Shown in pieces: positions 1-8,278 of a stretch of DNA of 64,000 bases. The notes beneath the pieces were generated by a model that was not told the origin of the DNA, ran no database searches, and saw only the letters and a list, made by a program, of their open reading frames with translations. This stretch comes from Xanthobacteraceae bacterium (GTDB lineage: Bacteria > Pseudomonadota > Alphaproteobacteria > Rhizobiales > Xanthobacteraceae). Both the position numbers and the translations under genes were made by a program. The stretch is taken from the NCBI GenBank assembly GCA_019746135.1, contig JAIESI010000160.1, positions 1 to 64,000 of the forward strand, read 5' to 3'. The first letter of the stretch is position 1. Each line of letters opens with the position of its first letter.

Positions 1-77
1 TCAACAAACAACACACTGCAAATCCTCAAAAACCCCGTCAATCCGTGGCCTTCTTGCCTTTCGAGACAGAAACTAGC

Positions 78-920
78 CTAGAGCGTCGCCTCGATCCGGG
101 CGCGCAGCTCCGCCGTCACCTTCGGCGTGATCCCGAACCAGGCCTGCCAGGCCGGGATGCCCTGGTGCAGCAGCATGCCCAAGCCTGTCACCGTGCGGTT
201 GCCGCGTCTGCGCGCGGCGACGATCAGCGGCGTCTCGCGCGGATTGTAGATGATGTCGTTGACCAGCGCGGTCGCCGGCAGCTTGTCGAGGCGCAGGTCG
301 AGCGCCGCCTGGCCGATCATGCCCTGGTTGGTCGCATTCACCAGCATCGCGCAGCCTTCGATCGCGTCGTGGCGCTCGTCCCACGGCAGCACCTGGATGG
401 GGCCGCCAAAGTCTTTCGCCAGCATCTGCGCCCGCGCGTGCGTGCGGTTGCAGAGCCTGATCTCGCGCGCGCCGCGCTCCATCAGGCCATAGACCACCGC
501 GCGCGCGCCGCCGCCGGCGCCCATCACCGCGACTGGTCCCGCATCGGCGCGCCAGTCCGGCACGAATTCGAGGATGTTGTGGGTGAAGCCGTACCAGTCG
601 TTGTTGGAGCCCGCGAGCGAGCCGTCGGGCCGCACCACGACGCAGGACATCGCGCCTATTTTGCGCGCGGTGATGTCGACCTCGTCGACGATTTTCATGG
701 CGTCCTGCTTGAGCGGGATCGTCAGGTTGCAGCCGGCGAAGTTGAGCGCGGGCAGCGCCCGGAGCGCGGCTGCGAGCCGCTCCGGCGGAACGGCGAGCGG
801 CACGTAGCTGCCGGCAAGCCCGTGCTGGCCGAACCAGAAATTATGCAGGGCGGGTGAGCGCGACTGCGAGATCGGCCAGCCCATCACGCAGGCGAGAAGA
901 AAACGGTCGTTGGCAGCCAT
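78..920 (-). CDS. aroE: Shikimate dehydrogenase (AroE family)
   Basis: NADP-dependent reduction of 3-dehydroshikimate to shikimate, or a quinate-type paralogue. The 280-residue protein has the family's usual length. Seen: the substrate-binding S-x-S region ISQSRSPALHN near residue 20, the catalytic lysine in NLTIPLKQ near 65, the catalytic aspartate in GSNNDWYGF near 105, and the Rossmann loop GAGGGARAV near 135. The biosynthetic enzyme usually reads NVTIPHK and GxNTD, so a catabolic paralogue is possible. It is transcribed away from the cupin gene at 1023. ATG start near a short divergent spacer. Family assignment is firm; the biosynthetic role is less so. Confidence 0.85.
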   Translation of the reverse strand: MAANDRFLLACVMGWPISQSRSPALHNFWFGQHGLAGSYVPLAVPPERLAAALRALPALNFAGCNLTIPLKQDAMKIVDEVDITARKIGAMSCVVVRPDGSLAGSNNDWYGFTHNILEFVPDWRADAGPVAVMGAGGGARAVVYGLMERGAREIRLCNRTHARAQMLAKDFGGPIQVLPWDERHDAIEGCAMLVNATNQGMIGQAALDLRLDKLPATALVNDIIYNPRETPLIVAARRRGNRTVTGLGMLLHQGIPAWQAWFGITPKVTAELRARIEATL

Positions 921-1022
921 CGTTGTTCGCTGGGGTGGGGTAAACGTGCGGCCGCAGCAAGCACGTTGTCGCGGCGTGTCGTCAAGCGTACAAATTCCGC
1001 CCCCTCAACCGGGACCCACGCC

Positions 1023-1553
1023 ATGCCACGACCCTTCCGCCGCGTCGTCACCGGCCACGACGCCCAAGGCCGTTCGACTTTTGTCGCCGACGGCCCGGCG
1101 CCGACCGTGTTCGATCGCGGGGCGGGTGCGACCGCCGTCACCGAATTCTGGGAGACGGGCGCGACGCCGGCAAGCAATGCCGGCAACGACGATCCCACGC
1201 TCGGCAAGCCGCAGCGGCTGCCGCCGCCGAAAAACGGCTCGAAATTCCGCGTGGTCGAATATCCGCCGGATTCCCGGCGTGTCGCCGCGCTGCACGGCGC
1301 CTCGCACGACAACAAGTCCGAGGGCTATGTGCGCGACCTCGCCAACAAGCGGCATCCCGGCTTTCACAAGACCGCCACCATCGACTACGCGATCGTGCTC
1401 TCGGGCGAGATCTACGCGCTGATGGACGAGGGCGAGGTGCTGCTCCGGGCGGGCGACGTGCTGATCCAGCGCGGCACCAGTCACGCCTGGAGCAACCGCA
1501 CCGAGGAGCCGTGCTGCATCGCCTTCGTGCTGATCGACGCCGAGCCGGTGTAG
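1023..1553 (+). CDS. Cupin domain protein
   Basis: Small single-domain cupin of 176 residues. The C-terminal half holds the barrel: histidine and acidic positions around HPGFHKTATIDYAIVLSGEI and the second motif LLRAGDVLIQRGTSHAW, as in metal-binding cupins. The ORF track begins at a TTG at 966, but the ATG at 1023 gives a normal N-terminus (MPRPFRRVV) and is preferred. Substrate unknown; proteins of this kind often sit next to aromatic or hydroxy-acid catabolic genes. It is divergent from the shikimate dehydrogenase gene, so the two may share a control region. Confidence 0.75.
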   Translation: MPRPFRRVVTGHDAQGRSTFVADGPAPTVFDRGAGATAVTEFWETGATPASNAGNDDPTLGKPQRLPPPKNGSKFRVVEYPPDSRRVAALHGASHDNKSEGYVRDLANKRHPGFHKTATIDYAIVLSGEIYALMDEGEVLLRAGDVLIQRGTSHAWSNRTEEPCCIAFVLIDAEPV

Positions 1554-1564
1554 GTTCTCTCCAC

Positions 1565-1701
1565 CGTCATTCCGGAAGCCGAGCGAAGCTCGGCTATCCG
1601 GAATCCATATCCCCGAATCGTGGTCATGGATTCCGGGCTCGCGCCCATAGCGCGCCGAACACGCGCGTGCACGCGCTGAGGGGCGCGCCCCGGAACGACA
1701 G
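1565..1701. repeat. Intergenic imperfect palindrome, 'attccgg' family
   Basis: A roughly 137-bp segment starting gtcattccgg and ending cccggaacgac, with an internal gagcgaagctcg hairpin and a second half that begins atggattccggg. The same pattern recurs near 46.4 and 49.3 kb with high similarity. It lies just 3' of the cupin gene. It has the form of a dispersed palindromic repeat that could fold in RNA; no coding capacity. Confidence 0.7.
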
Positions 1702-1710
1702 CGGAGGAGG

Positions 1711-2664
1711 CTACGCCGCCCGGGCGCTCGCCGCCGGCAGCAGCTTCGCCTCGACCAGCGCCTTGCGGATCCGCTCGATCTCGGCGCGCTCGATCTTGAC
1801 CAGCGGCGGCCGCACCACGGCGCGCGGCAGCTTGCCCATCAGCACCAGCGCTTCTTTCATGCGGTTGTGCATGTCGACCCACGGCTGGGCGTAGAACACG
1901 CTGGCGAGCGGATAGATGCGGTCGTTGAGCGCCTGCGCGGCCTTCAGGTCGCCTGCCTGCACCGCGCGGTACAACTGCGCCTGCAGGTCGGCGATCACGC
2001 TGCCGCTGCCCGAAAGCAGCCCCTTGCAGCCGAACGAGAGCGACGACATCAGCCACGAGCTCTGCGTCGACAGCACGTTGAACGGCCGCGACAGGTGCTG
2101 CAGCGTGCGGACGTGCCACTCGTGCTGCTGCGGCGTGCCGGCCCAGTCCTTGATCGCTTTCAGCGTCGGGATCTCCTCGATCATCCGCAGCATGGTCTCG
2201 TTCGGATAGCCCTGGCCGGTGGCGAGCGGGTACTGGAAGGCGATCAGCGGCAGGTCGGATGCGTCGGCGATGCGCTTGAAGTGCTCGACCGCCATGGTGG
2301 CGTTCTGGCCGAGCGTGAACGGCGCGGGCGGAAACACCAGCAGCGCCGAGGCGCCGCCTTCGGTCGCCATCTTGGCAAGACGCGCCGCTTCGAGGCTGCC
2401 GTCGGCCCAGATGCCGTTGATCAGCGGGAACTTGTCGCCGATCTCGTCGCCGGCGATTTCGAGCACGCGGCGCTGTTCGTCGAAGCTGCAGGACGCCACT
2501 TCCGTGGAGTGCGCGTTGATGGTGACCGCCGACAGCCCCTCGGCCGCAGTCACGTCGCGCAGATGCTTGCGGAAGCTCGCCTCGTCGATCGACAGGTCGT
2601 CGAAGAACGGCAGCAGCACCGCCGGGATGACACCATGCGGGACGTAGCTCTTGTGACGGGGCAT
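1711..2664 (-). CDS. DapA/N-acetylneuraminate lyase family aldolase
   Basis: A (beta/alpha)8 class I aldolase of 317 residues, the usual family length. N-terminal VIPAVLLPFFDD and the region VTINAHSTEVASCSFDEQRRVLE match the family's GxxGE/substrate loop in position, here changed to H-S-T-E. The Tyr-containing strand is QYPLATGQGY, and Lys in LKAIKDW (near residue 170) fits the Schiff-base lysine. True lysine-pathway DapA is unlikely because of the altered GTTGE motif; members next to Bug transporter genes usually act on 2-keto acids. It diverges from a Bug gene at 2778, which suggests uptake and cleavage of the same kind of acid. Confidence 0.85.
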   Translation of the reverse strand: MPRHKSYVPHGVIPAVLLPFFDDLSIDEASFRKHLRDVTAAEGLSAVTINAHSTEVASCSFDEQRRVLEIAGDEIGDKFPLINGIWADGSLEAARLAKMATEGGASALLVFPPAPFTLGQNATMAVEHFKRIADASDLPLIAFQYPLATGQGYPNETMLRMIEEIPTLKAIKDWAGTPQQHEWHVRTLQHLSRPFNVLSTQSSWLMSSLSFGCKGLLSGSGSVIADLQAQLYRAVQAGDLKAAQALNDRIYPLASVFYAQPWVDMHNRMKEALVLMGKLPRAVVRPPLVKIERAEIERIRKALVEAKLLPAASARAA

Positions 2665-2777
2665 TGACGGTCTCCATGGGATGAAGCGGCGATGGGCCGC
2701 TGGGCGGTGTGGCGCCGATCTGATCTATTATGCCAAAAAGCGCCCCGCGGGGCACCGCCAAAAACGTGGGAGGATTT

Positions 2778-3764
2778 ATGCAGATTCGACGCCGCCAATT
2801 CCTGTCTCTTGCCGCCGGTGCGACGTCGTTGGCGGTCCTGCCGCGCCGGGCGCGGGCGCAGGCCTATCCGTCACGGCCGATCACCATGGTGGTGCCGGTG
2901 CCGGCCGGCGGGGCGCTCGACACCAACGCCCGGCTCGTGGCCGAGGGGATGCGTGCCGCGCTCGGTCAGCCGGTGGTGATCGAGAACATCACCGGCGCCG
3001 CAGGCTCGGTCGGCACCACCCGGATCGCCCGTGCCACGCCCGACGGCTACAGCATCTTGTACGGCGCCAACGTGACGCACGTGCTCAATCCCGCGGTGCT
3101 TAACGTCACCTACGACCCGGTGAGCGATTTCGAGCCGATCGCGCTGATCGGCAACACGCCCTGGCTGTTCGCCGTAAAGAACGACCTGCCGGTGAAGGAC
3201 CTGCGCGAGCTGATCGCGTGGCTGAAGGCCAATCCCGACAAGGCGACGTTCGGCACCGCCGGCGTCGGCAGCCCGTCGCACGTCGGCGGCGTGCTGTTCC
3301 AGAGAGTCACTGGGACGACGTTCCAGTTCATTCCCTACCGCGGCACGGCGCCGGTGATCCCGGATATCGTGTCCGGGCAGATCGACATGGCGATCCTCGA
3401 CCCGATTACCTCGCTGCCGCAGGCGCGCGCCGGCAAGATGAAGATCCTCGCCGCGATGTCGAGGCGGCGCAGCACAGGCGCGCCGGAGGTTCCGACCAGC
3501 GAGGAGGCGGGCGTGCCCGGCGTCCAGACCGATCCCTGGCAGGGCATGTGGGCGCCGAAAGGCACGCCCAAGGACGTGGTCGCCAGGCTCAATGCCGCGG
3601 TGGTCGCAGCGCTCACGGACGAGGCGGCGCGCAAGAAGTTCGCCGACCAGAGCTACGAGCTCACCCCGCGCGAGCAGCTCACGCCGGAATTTCTCGCCCA
3701 GTTCCAGAAGTCCGAGATGGACAAGTGGTGGCCGGTCATCAAGGCCGCCGGCATCAAGGGTTGA
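2778..3764 (+). CDS. TTT substrate-binding protein (Bug family)
   Basis: Periplasmic solute-binding protein, 328 residues. Start chosen at the ATG preceded by a ggagg ribosome site 5 bases upstream; the ORF track start at 2730 is too far upstream. The N-terminus MQIRRRQFLSLAAG is a twin-arginine-like leader ending around ARAQ. Bug signatures follow: PITMVVPVPAGGALDTNAR, GQPVVIENITGAAG and the PYRGTAPVIPDIVSGQ segment. Bug proteins bind mono- or dicarboxylates for TctAB permeases, but no permease gene is adjacent, so this is an orphan receptor. It diverges from the DapA-like gene. Ligand unknown. Confidence 0.92.
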   Translation: MQIRRRQFLSLAAGATSLAVLPRRARAQAYPSRPITMVVPVPAGGALDTNARLVAEGMRAALGQPVVIENITGAAGSVGTTRIARATPDGYSILYGANVTHVLNPAVLNVTYDPVSDFEPIALIGNTPWLFAVKNDLPVKDLRELIAWLKANPDKATFGTAGVGSPSHVGGVLFQRVTGTTFQFIPYRGTAPVIPDIVSGQIDMAILDPITSLPQARAGKMKILAAMSRRRSTGAPEVPTSEEAGVPGVQTDPWQGMWAPKGTPKDVVARLNAAVVAALTDEAARKKFADQSYELTPREQLTPEFLAQFQKSEMDKWWPVIKAAGIKG

Positions 3765-3895
3765 GAGCGGTGCCTCGATCCAGCGGCGGTCCATAGTCGG
3801 AATTTGTACGTCGGCCGGCATGAGACGCGCCCATGGCAATCGTCATGACGACACCTTACTTGAACCGGCGTGGTCCATCGGAGGTTGAGACTGTC

Positions 3896-4081
3896 GTGAC
3901 GAAGTCGATCAGACGTCTTGCGCTCGTCGCGGGCTTTGCAGTTGCGTCGGTCGTTGCGATGGCGTTTGCCAGTCCTGCGCAGGCGAGCTGGTGCGCCGTC
4001 TATCAGAGCGGCGCAGAGAACTGCGGCTTCTCTACGCAAGCTCAGTGCGCCGCGGCTGTCAGCGGTGCCGGCGGCTTCTGA
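3896..4081 (+). CDS. Small exported DUF3551 protein, apparently cut short
   Basis: A 61-residue protein from a GTG start that follows a ggagg site. A signal peptide (AGFAVASVVAMAFASPAQA) precedes a cysteine-rich domain: WCAVY, NCGF, QCAAAVSG, GGF. DUF3551 proteins, common in Bradyrhizobium relatives, normally continue GGFC and a short basic tail. Here the codon after GGF is TGA, and reading through it gives a 16-codon arginine-rich tail (ending RRRR) that stops at 4130-4132. A single change from a Cys codon to a stop would explain this. Function unknown. Losing the last Cys would leave one unpaired. Confidence 0.6.
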   Translation: MTKSIRRLALVAGFAVASVVAMAFASPAQASWCAVYQSGAENCGFSTQAQCAAAVSGAGGF

Positions 4082-4138
4082 CGGTCGAGTGGTTACGGCT
4101 ACGGCAGCGAACCGGCCCGGCGCCGGCGCTGATGCGCA

Positions 4139-5128
4139 CTACACCCGCACGCTGGTCATGATTCCCTTCGGGAAAATCTCCTCCGGCTTCACGTGCCGGT
4201 GGGCGATGCCCTGCTCGTGGGTGTAGCGCAGCATCTGCTCGAAGGTCGGGCGGTTCTCGTCGATGCCGAACGGGAAGATGTCGCCGTCGAACTGCTCGGC
4301 CATCTTGCGCGCATAGGTCGGCAGCGAGGCGACCGGATAGCGCGACACCGCGGGGTCCATCAGCCGTTCGACGCTGCGGTTCTTGGAGGCGAGAAACGCG
4401 TTGTAGAGATTGCGCGCGACCCAGGGGTTTTCGTCGAGCACGCGCTTCTGCAGCGCGATGATGTGCATGATCGGCCAGACGCCGGTTGCCTTGTAGTACG
4501 GCTCCTCCATGGCCCAGAAGTCCGGAAACAGCCGCACCACGTCCGGATGGCCGTGCCGGAAGCAGTCCGGCGGGCGGGCGATCAGCGCGCAGTCGATCTC
4601 GCCTGACGCCAGCATCTCGCTCAGCGACTTGTCCTTGACGCGCGTGAGCTTGACGCCCTTGGGCAGGCTCAACTCGACCTTCTCGATCCGGCCGGCCTCG
4701 TTGGCGCCGGCCTGATACCAGTGCACGTCCTTCAGCCCCACGCCGTGCTCGTCGTTGAGCCAGCCGCGCATGTAGACCGCGGCGGTGTGCGCCCATTCCG
4801 GCGAGCCGACGGTCTTGCCCTTGAGGTCCTTCGCGGTCCTGATCTTGCTCTTCTTGTTGACGTAGAACGACGAGAAGCGGAACAGCCGCGAGCACACCAC
4901 CGGCAGGCCGATGATGTCGGTGTCCTTGCGCGTCACCTGGGCGCAGAACTTGGCGAACGACAATTCGGCCGCATCCCATTCGCGGTTGAAGGTGAAGCGG
5001 GCGAAAATCTCGTGATGCCCGAGCATCGACCAGTTGGTCTCGATGCCCTCGGCCTGCACCGTGCCGAGCCGGAAGTCGCGGAAATGATCGTAGTCGGTCG
5101 TTGCGACCGAAAGCTTCAGCTTCGCCAT
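4139..5128 (-). CDS. 4,5-dihydroxyphthalate decarboxylase-like protein
   Basis: 329 residues, starting at the second of two adjacent ATGs (5128), since the purine-rich ggggggc is too close to the first. The fold is that of periplasmic binding proteins (NMT1-like), and the family includes Pht5, 4,5-dihydroxyphthalate decarboxylase. Seen: MAKLKLSVATTDYDHF with no signal peptide, ADLKGK-type loop (AKDLKGKTVGSPEW), YPVASLPTYA, and the C-terminal block FGIDENRPTFEQMLRYTHEQG shared with the genes at 44.4 and 50.8 kb. Lack of a leader and of ABC permease genes favours a cytosolic enzyme over a transport protein. Substrate unknown. Confidence 0.75.
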   Translation of the reverse strand: MAKLKLSVATTDYDHFRDFRLGTVQAEGIETNWSMLGHHEIFARFTFNREWDAAELSFAKFCAQVTRKDTDIIGLPVVCSRLFRFSSFYVNKKSKIRTAKDLKGKTVGSPEWAHTAAVYMRGWLNDEHGVGLKDVHWYQAGANEAGRIEKVELSLPKGVKLTRVKDKSLSEMLASGEIDCALIARPPDCFRHGHPDVVRLFPDFWAMEEPYYKATGVWPIMHIIALQKRVLDENPWVARNLYNAFLASKNRSVERLMDPAVSRYPVASLPTYARKMAEQFDGDIFPFGIDENRPTFEQMLRYTHEQGIAHRHVKPEEIFPKGIMTSVRV

Positions 5129-5174
5129 CATGCCCCCCGGCACATGGTTGAATGTTTCAGGCGTCGGGATTTTA

Positions 5175-8096
5175 TCAGAAGCCGCCGCGGCCGCCGAAGA
5201 AGCCGAACGGCTGCTGCCGTCGCTCTTCGTCTTCGAAGCCGCGTTGCGCGCGCGGGACCGGCCGCCGGCCGCCGCCTTCGTACTCGCGCCGGCCGAAGCC
5301 ATCGTATTCGCGCTGGCGATAGGCCGGCTGCGGCGAGCCTTCGAAGTTCCTGCTGAACCAGGGCGCAAAGAAGAACGGGTTGCTCTGCTGATAGGGCTGG
5401 GATTCGTGCTCGCCGACCGAATACTCGTGGCCGCGCGAAACCAGGCGGTACTGCGTCTCGTCCAGCCTGCCGCTGTCGTCCAGCCGGAAATATTCGACGA
5501 AGGCGGTGCGGTCGCGGGTGTCGATGCGCTGGCCGGAGCGGACGTCGATCGGCAGCGCGACCAGCCGGCGGTTGGCTTCGGGCGAGGGGCCCGGCAGCGC
5601 CACCTGCGGCGCGTAGTCGGCCCAGACCGCCCTCATGATCTGATCGAAGATCGGCAGCGCCACGCGCGAGCCGGCATTGCCGTGGCCGAGCGTCTTCCTG
5701 GTCCTCATGGTGGTGTTGTCGTAACCGACCCAGATTGCGATGGTGACGTCCCGGCTGAAGCCGATGAACCAGGAGTCGTTGAAGTCGTCGCTGGTGCCGG
5801 TCTTGCCGCCGATCATGTTCGACAGTGCGCTGAGCCGCGCCGCGGTGCCGCGCGCGACGACGCCCTGCAGGATGCTGCGAAGCTGGAACGCCGCCGCAGG
5901 ATCGACGCCGGGAATCTGCTTCAGCTGCTCGTTGGCCTTGTACACCACGCGGCCGTCGAGCGAGATCTGCTCGATCACGTGCGGGGTGGGCCGCCGGCCC
6001 TCGTTGACGATCCCGGCGTAGAACGCGGCGAGATCGATCGGCCGCACCGGCTGGGCGCCGAGTACGAACGGATAGAACCGCACGCACTGCGGATAGACCT
6101 GCGCCTGCACCGCAAGCTGGCAGACCGCGTCGAGGCTGTCTTTCGGCGTGGCCTCGATGCCGCCATCGAGGATTCGCGCGGTGACGAGGTTCTTCGACTG
6201 CTCGAGCGCGCGGCGCATCGTCATCGAGCCGGCATAGCCGCCGTCATAGTTGCGCGGAGACCACCAGTCGGTCGGGCGGGTCCAGCGGTTCACGCCGCCG
6301 ATCGGCGGATAGGTCACCGGCGAGTCCTGGATCAGCGTGTTGGGCTGCAGCCCGTGCGTCAGCGCCGTCAGATAGACCAGCGGCTTGAGCGAGGAACCGG
6401 GCTGGCGGCGCGACTGCGTCACGCGGTTGAGCTGGCTCAGCGGATAGGAGAAGCTGCCGACCATCGCCAGCATGCGGCCGGTCTTGTTCTCCATCACCAG
6501 CGCGACGCCCTGCACCTGCGGACGGCTGCGCAGCTCGACGCGCGTGCCGCCCTTGTTGCCCGTGCTCTCGATCACTTTGACGTAGACCACGTCGTGCTGG
6601 TTGATGCGCGAGCGGGTCCGCGCGCCCCAGGTCGAGAGCGGCAGGATGCGGCCGTCGAGCAGGCCAACGCGGACCGATTCCGCGCCCTGAACGGTCCTAC
6701 GCTCGACCACGACGGCCGGGGTCCACTGCACGTCGTAGAGCGGCATCCGCACCTGCTCGAGGGCGATGAGCCAGCTCGGCTTGTTCTGGTTCTGGTTCTG
6801 GTCGGTCCTGCGCGCCGTGTCGATCTTGCGGATCGCGTCGCTGATGTTGGTCTCGGCGCCGCGAAACTCGACGCGGCCGTTGTTCTGTTCGTACTGGGCG
6901 AGGCCGTCCTGCAATGCCGCCTCCGCCGCGCGCTGCAGGCTCGGGCGGATGGTCGACTTCACCTGATAGGATTCGCCTGTCAGGCTGTTGATGCCGGCGA
7001 CGGCGCGTGCCTCGCGGCCGACCTCGTCGACCAGATGAAACCCGGTGGTGCGGCGCACCCGGTTGAACGGCACGAAATTGAGCTTCGCCGCCTCGGCCTC
7101 GGTCATCTGCGGCTCGGTGATCGAGCCGTCGTCCTTCATGCGGGTCAGCACGTAGGCGAGGCGCTCCTGGGCGCGGCCGAGATACTTGTCCGGGTTGAAA
7201 TAGGCGGGGCCCTTGGTGAGGCCGGCGAGGAACGCGGCTTCCTTGAGGTCGACGTCCTTTATCGGCTTGCCGAAATAGGCGCGGGAGGCGAGATCCACCC
7301 CCCAGGTCGAGCGGCCGAGATAGATCGAGTTGAGGTAGATCTCGAGGATTTCCGGCTTGCTGAGCGCCTTCTCCAGCCGCGTCGCGACGATCACTTCGCG
7401 GATCTTGCGCTCGAAGGTGACGTTGTCGCCGACCAGGAGGTTCTTCGCCACCTGCTGGGTGATGGTGGAGCCGCCCTGGCGCTTGTCGCCGCCCATGGTG
7501 TTCATGAAGGCGCGGGTGACGCTGCGCACGTCGACGCCTTTGTGCTCGTAGAAGCGCTTGTCCTCGGCGGCGATGAACGCCTTCTGCAGCGACTCGGGGA
7601 TCCGCGACAGCGGCACCCACTGGCGGCGGTTGTCGGGCTCGAACAGCTCGGCGAACTTGGCGCCGGAGCCGTCGAACACCGTCGTCATCTGCGGCAGCCG
7701 CAGCCCCTTGAGGCGGTTGTGGTCGGGCAGGTCGGCCGCGGCGCGGTTATAGAACTCGATCACCTCGGCGATATTGACGACTTCCTTGTCGATCTTCTGG
7801 TGCTTGCAGAACTGCTTGTAGGCGAGGTGCAGGTCGTTGAAGTTGATGCCCTTGAAGCCTGCGACTTCGCCGGCTGCCGCCTGCTTGTCGGTCATGACCA
7901 CTTCGATCAGGCCGTCGAGATCGATGTTCTCGATGTCGAACGCCTTGCGCATGTTGTCGCAGCCGTCCCCGAGGATCTTGAGGACTTCCGCCTTGTCATT
8001 GACGGGATCGAATTCGGTCTTGACGGCGTCCGGCCTGGTCATAACCAGGCTAAGCGCAAGAGCCGTCGCAAAAATCTTGACGAGAATGGCTTCCAT
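5175..8096 (-). CDS. Class A penicillin-binding protein (PBP1A family)
   Basis: Bifunctional peptidoglycan synthase of 973 residues. An N-terminal hydrophobic stretch (residues 4-20) can act as an anchor and is followed by about 120 residues of unknown fold. The glycosyltransferase domain (about 150-330) carries the catalytic EDKRFYEHKG and GGSTITQQVAKNLL motifs. The transpeptidase domain has SSLKPLVY (active Ser), LEQSKN and KTGTSDDF. An odd QNQNQNK run near residue 440 sits between them. The C-terminus is rich in Arg, Gly and Tyr and probably disordered. It forms glycan strands and crosslinks them outside the inner membrane. No operon partner. Confidence 0.95.
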   Translation of the reverse strand: MEAILVKIFATALALSLVMTRPDAVKTEFDPVNDKAEVLKILGDGCDNMRKAFDIENIDLDGLIEVVMTDKQAAAGEVAGFKGINFNDLHLAYKQFCKHQKIDKEVVNIAEVIEFYNRAAADLPDHNRLKGLRLPQMTTVFDGSGAKFAELFEPDNRRQWVPLSRIPESLQKAFIAAEDKRFYEHKGVDVRSVTRAFMNTMGGDKRQGGSTITQQVAKNLLVGDNVTFERKIREVIVATRLEKALSKPEILEIYLNSIYLGRSTWGVDLASRAYFGKPIKDVDLKEAAFLAGLTKGPAYFNPDKYLGRAQERLAYVLTRMKDDGSITEPQMTEAEAAKLNFVPFNRVRRTTGFHLVDEVGREARAVAGINSLTGESYQVKSTIRPSLQRAAEAALQDGLAQYEQNNGRVEFRGAETNISDAIRKIDTARRTDQNQNQNKPSWLIALEQVRMPLYDVQWTPAVVVERRTVQGAESVRVGLLDGRILPLSTWGARTRSRINQHDVVYVKVIESTGNKGGTRVELRSRPQVQGVALVMENKTGRMLAMVGSFSYPLSQLNRVTQSRRQPGSSLKPLVYLTALTHGLQPNTLIQDSPVTYPPIGGVNRWTRPTDWWSPRNYDGGYAGSMTMRRALEQSKNLVTARILDGGIEATPKDSLDAVCQLAVQAQVYPQCVRFYPFVLGAQPVRPIDLAAFYAGIVNEGRRPTPHVIEQISLDGRVVYKANEQLKQIPGVDPAAAFQLRSILQGVVARGTAARLSALSNMIGGKTGTSDDFNDSWFIGFSRDVTIAIWVGYDNTTMRTRKTLGHGNAGSRVALPIFDQIMRAVWADYAPQVALPGPSPEANRRLVALPIDVRSGQRIDTRDRTAFVEYFRLDDSGRLDETQYRLVSRGHEYSVGEHESQPYQQSNPFFFAPWFSRNFEGSPQPAYRQREYDGFGRREYEGGGRRPVPRAQRGFEDEERRQQPFGFFGGRGGF

Positions 8097-8135
8097 GAAT
8101 TGGCAATGACTCTGAGACGGCGTCCCCGCATATCA

Positions 8136-8141
8136 ATTATA
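8136..8141 (-). promoter_or_regulatory. Possible -10 box for the PBP gene
   Basis: On the minus strand this reads TATAAT, a perfect -10 hexamer, about 40 bases upstream of the PBP start in an AT-rich divergent spacer. No good -35 hexamer is seen at the right distance, so this is a weak call. Confidence 0.35.
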
Positions 8142-8278
8142 CAAAAAGGCGATTTGACGGTTATGGTTTCTTGCTCGGGCGTGAAAAATATTTCTTCGCG
8201 GTGCGGTCGGCAATTTGCCTTGCCCGGTCAAGGCGTTAATGCGTAAATGCCACAATTAAAAAACTTCGGGAGGAACTG

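Noticed and set aside
1-77. Partial gene at the left edge
   Set aside because: The first 77 bases hold no convincing reading frame; the tca at position 1 could be a minus-strand stop, but nothing supports it.
5130-8246. Plus-strand ORF of 1038 residues
   Set aside because: It is the antisense shadow of the penicillin-binding protein gene; it is Arg- and Ala-rich with no domain, and the minus strand carries all catalytic motifs.
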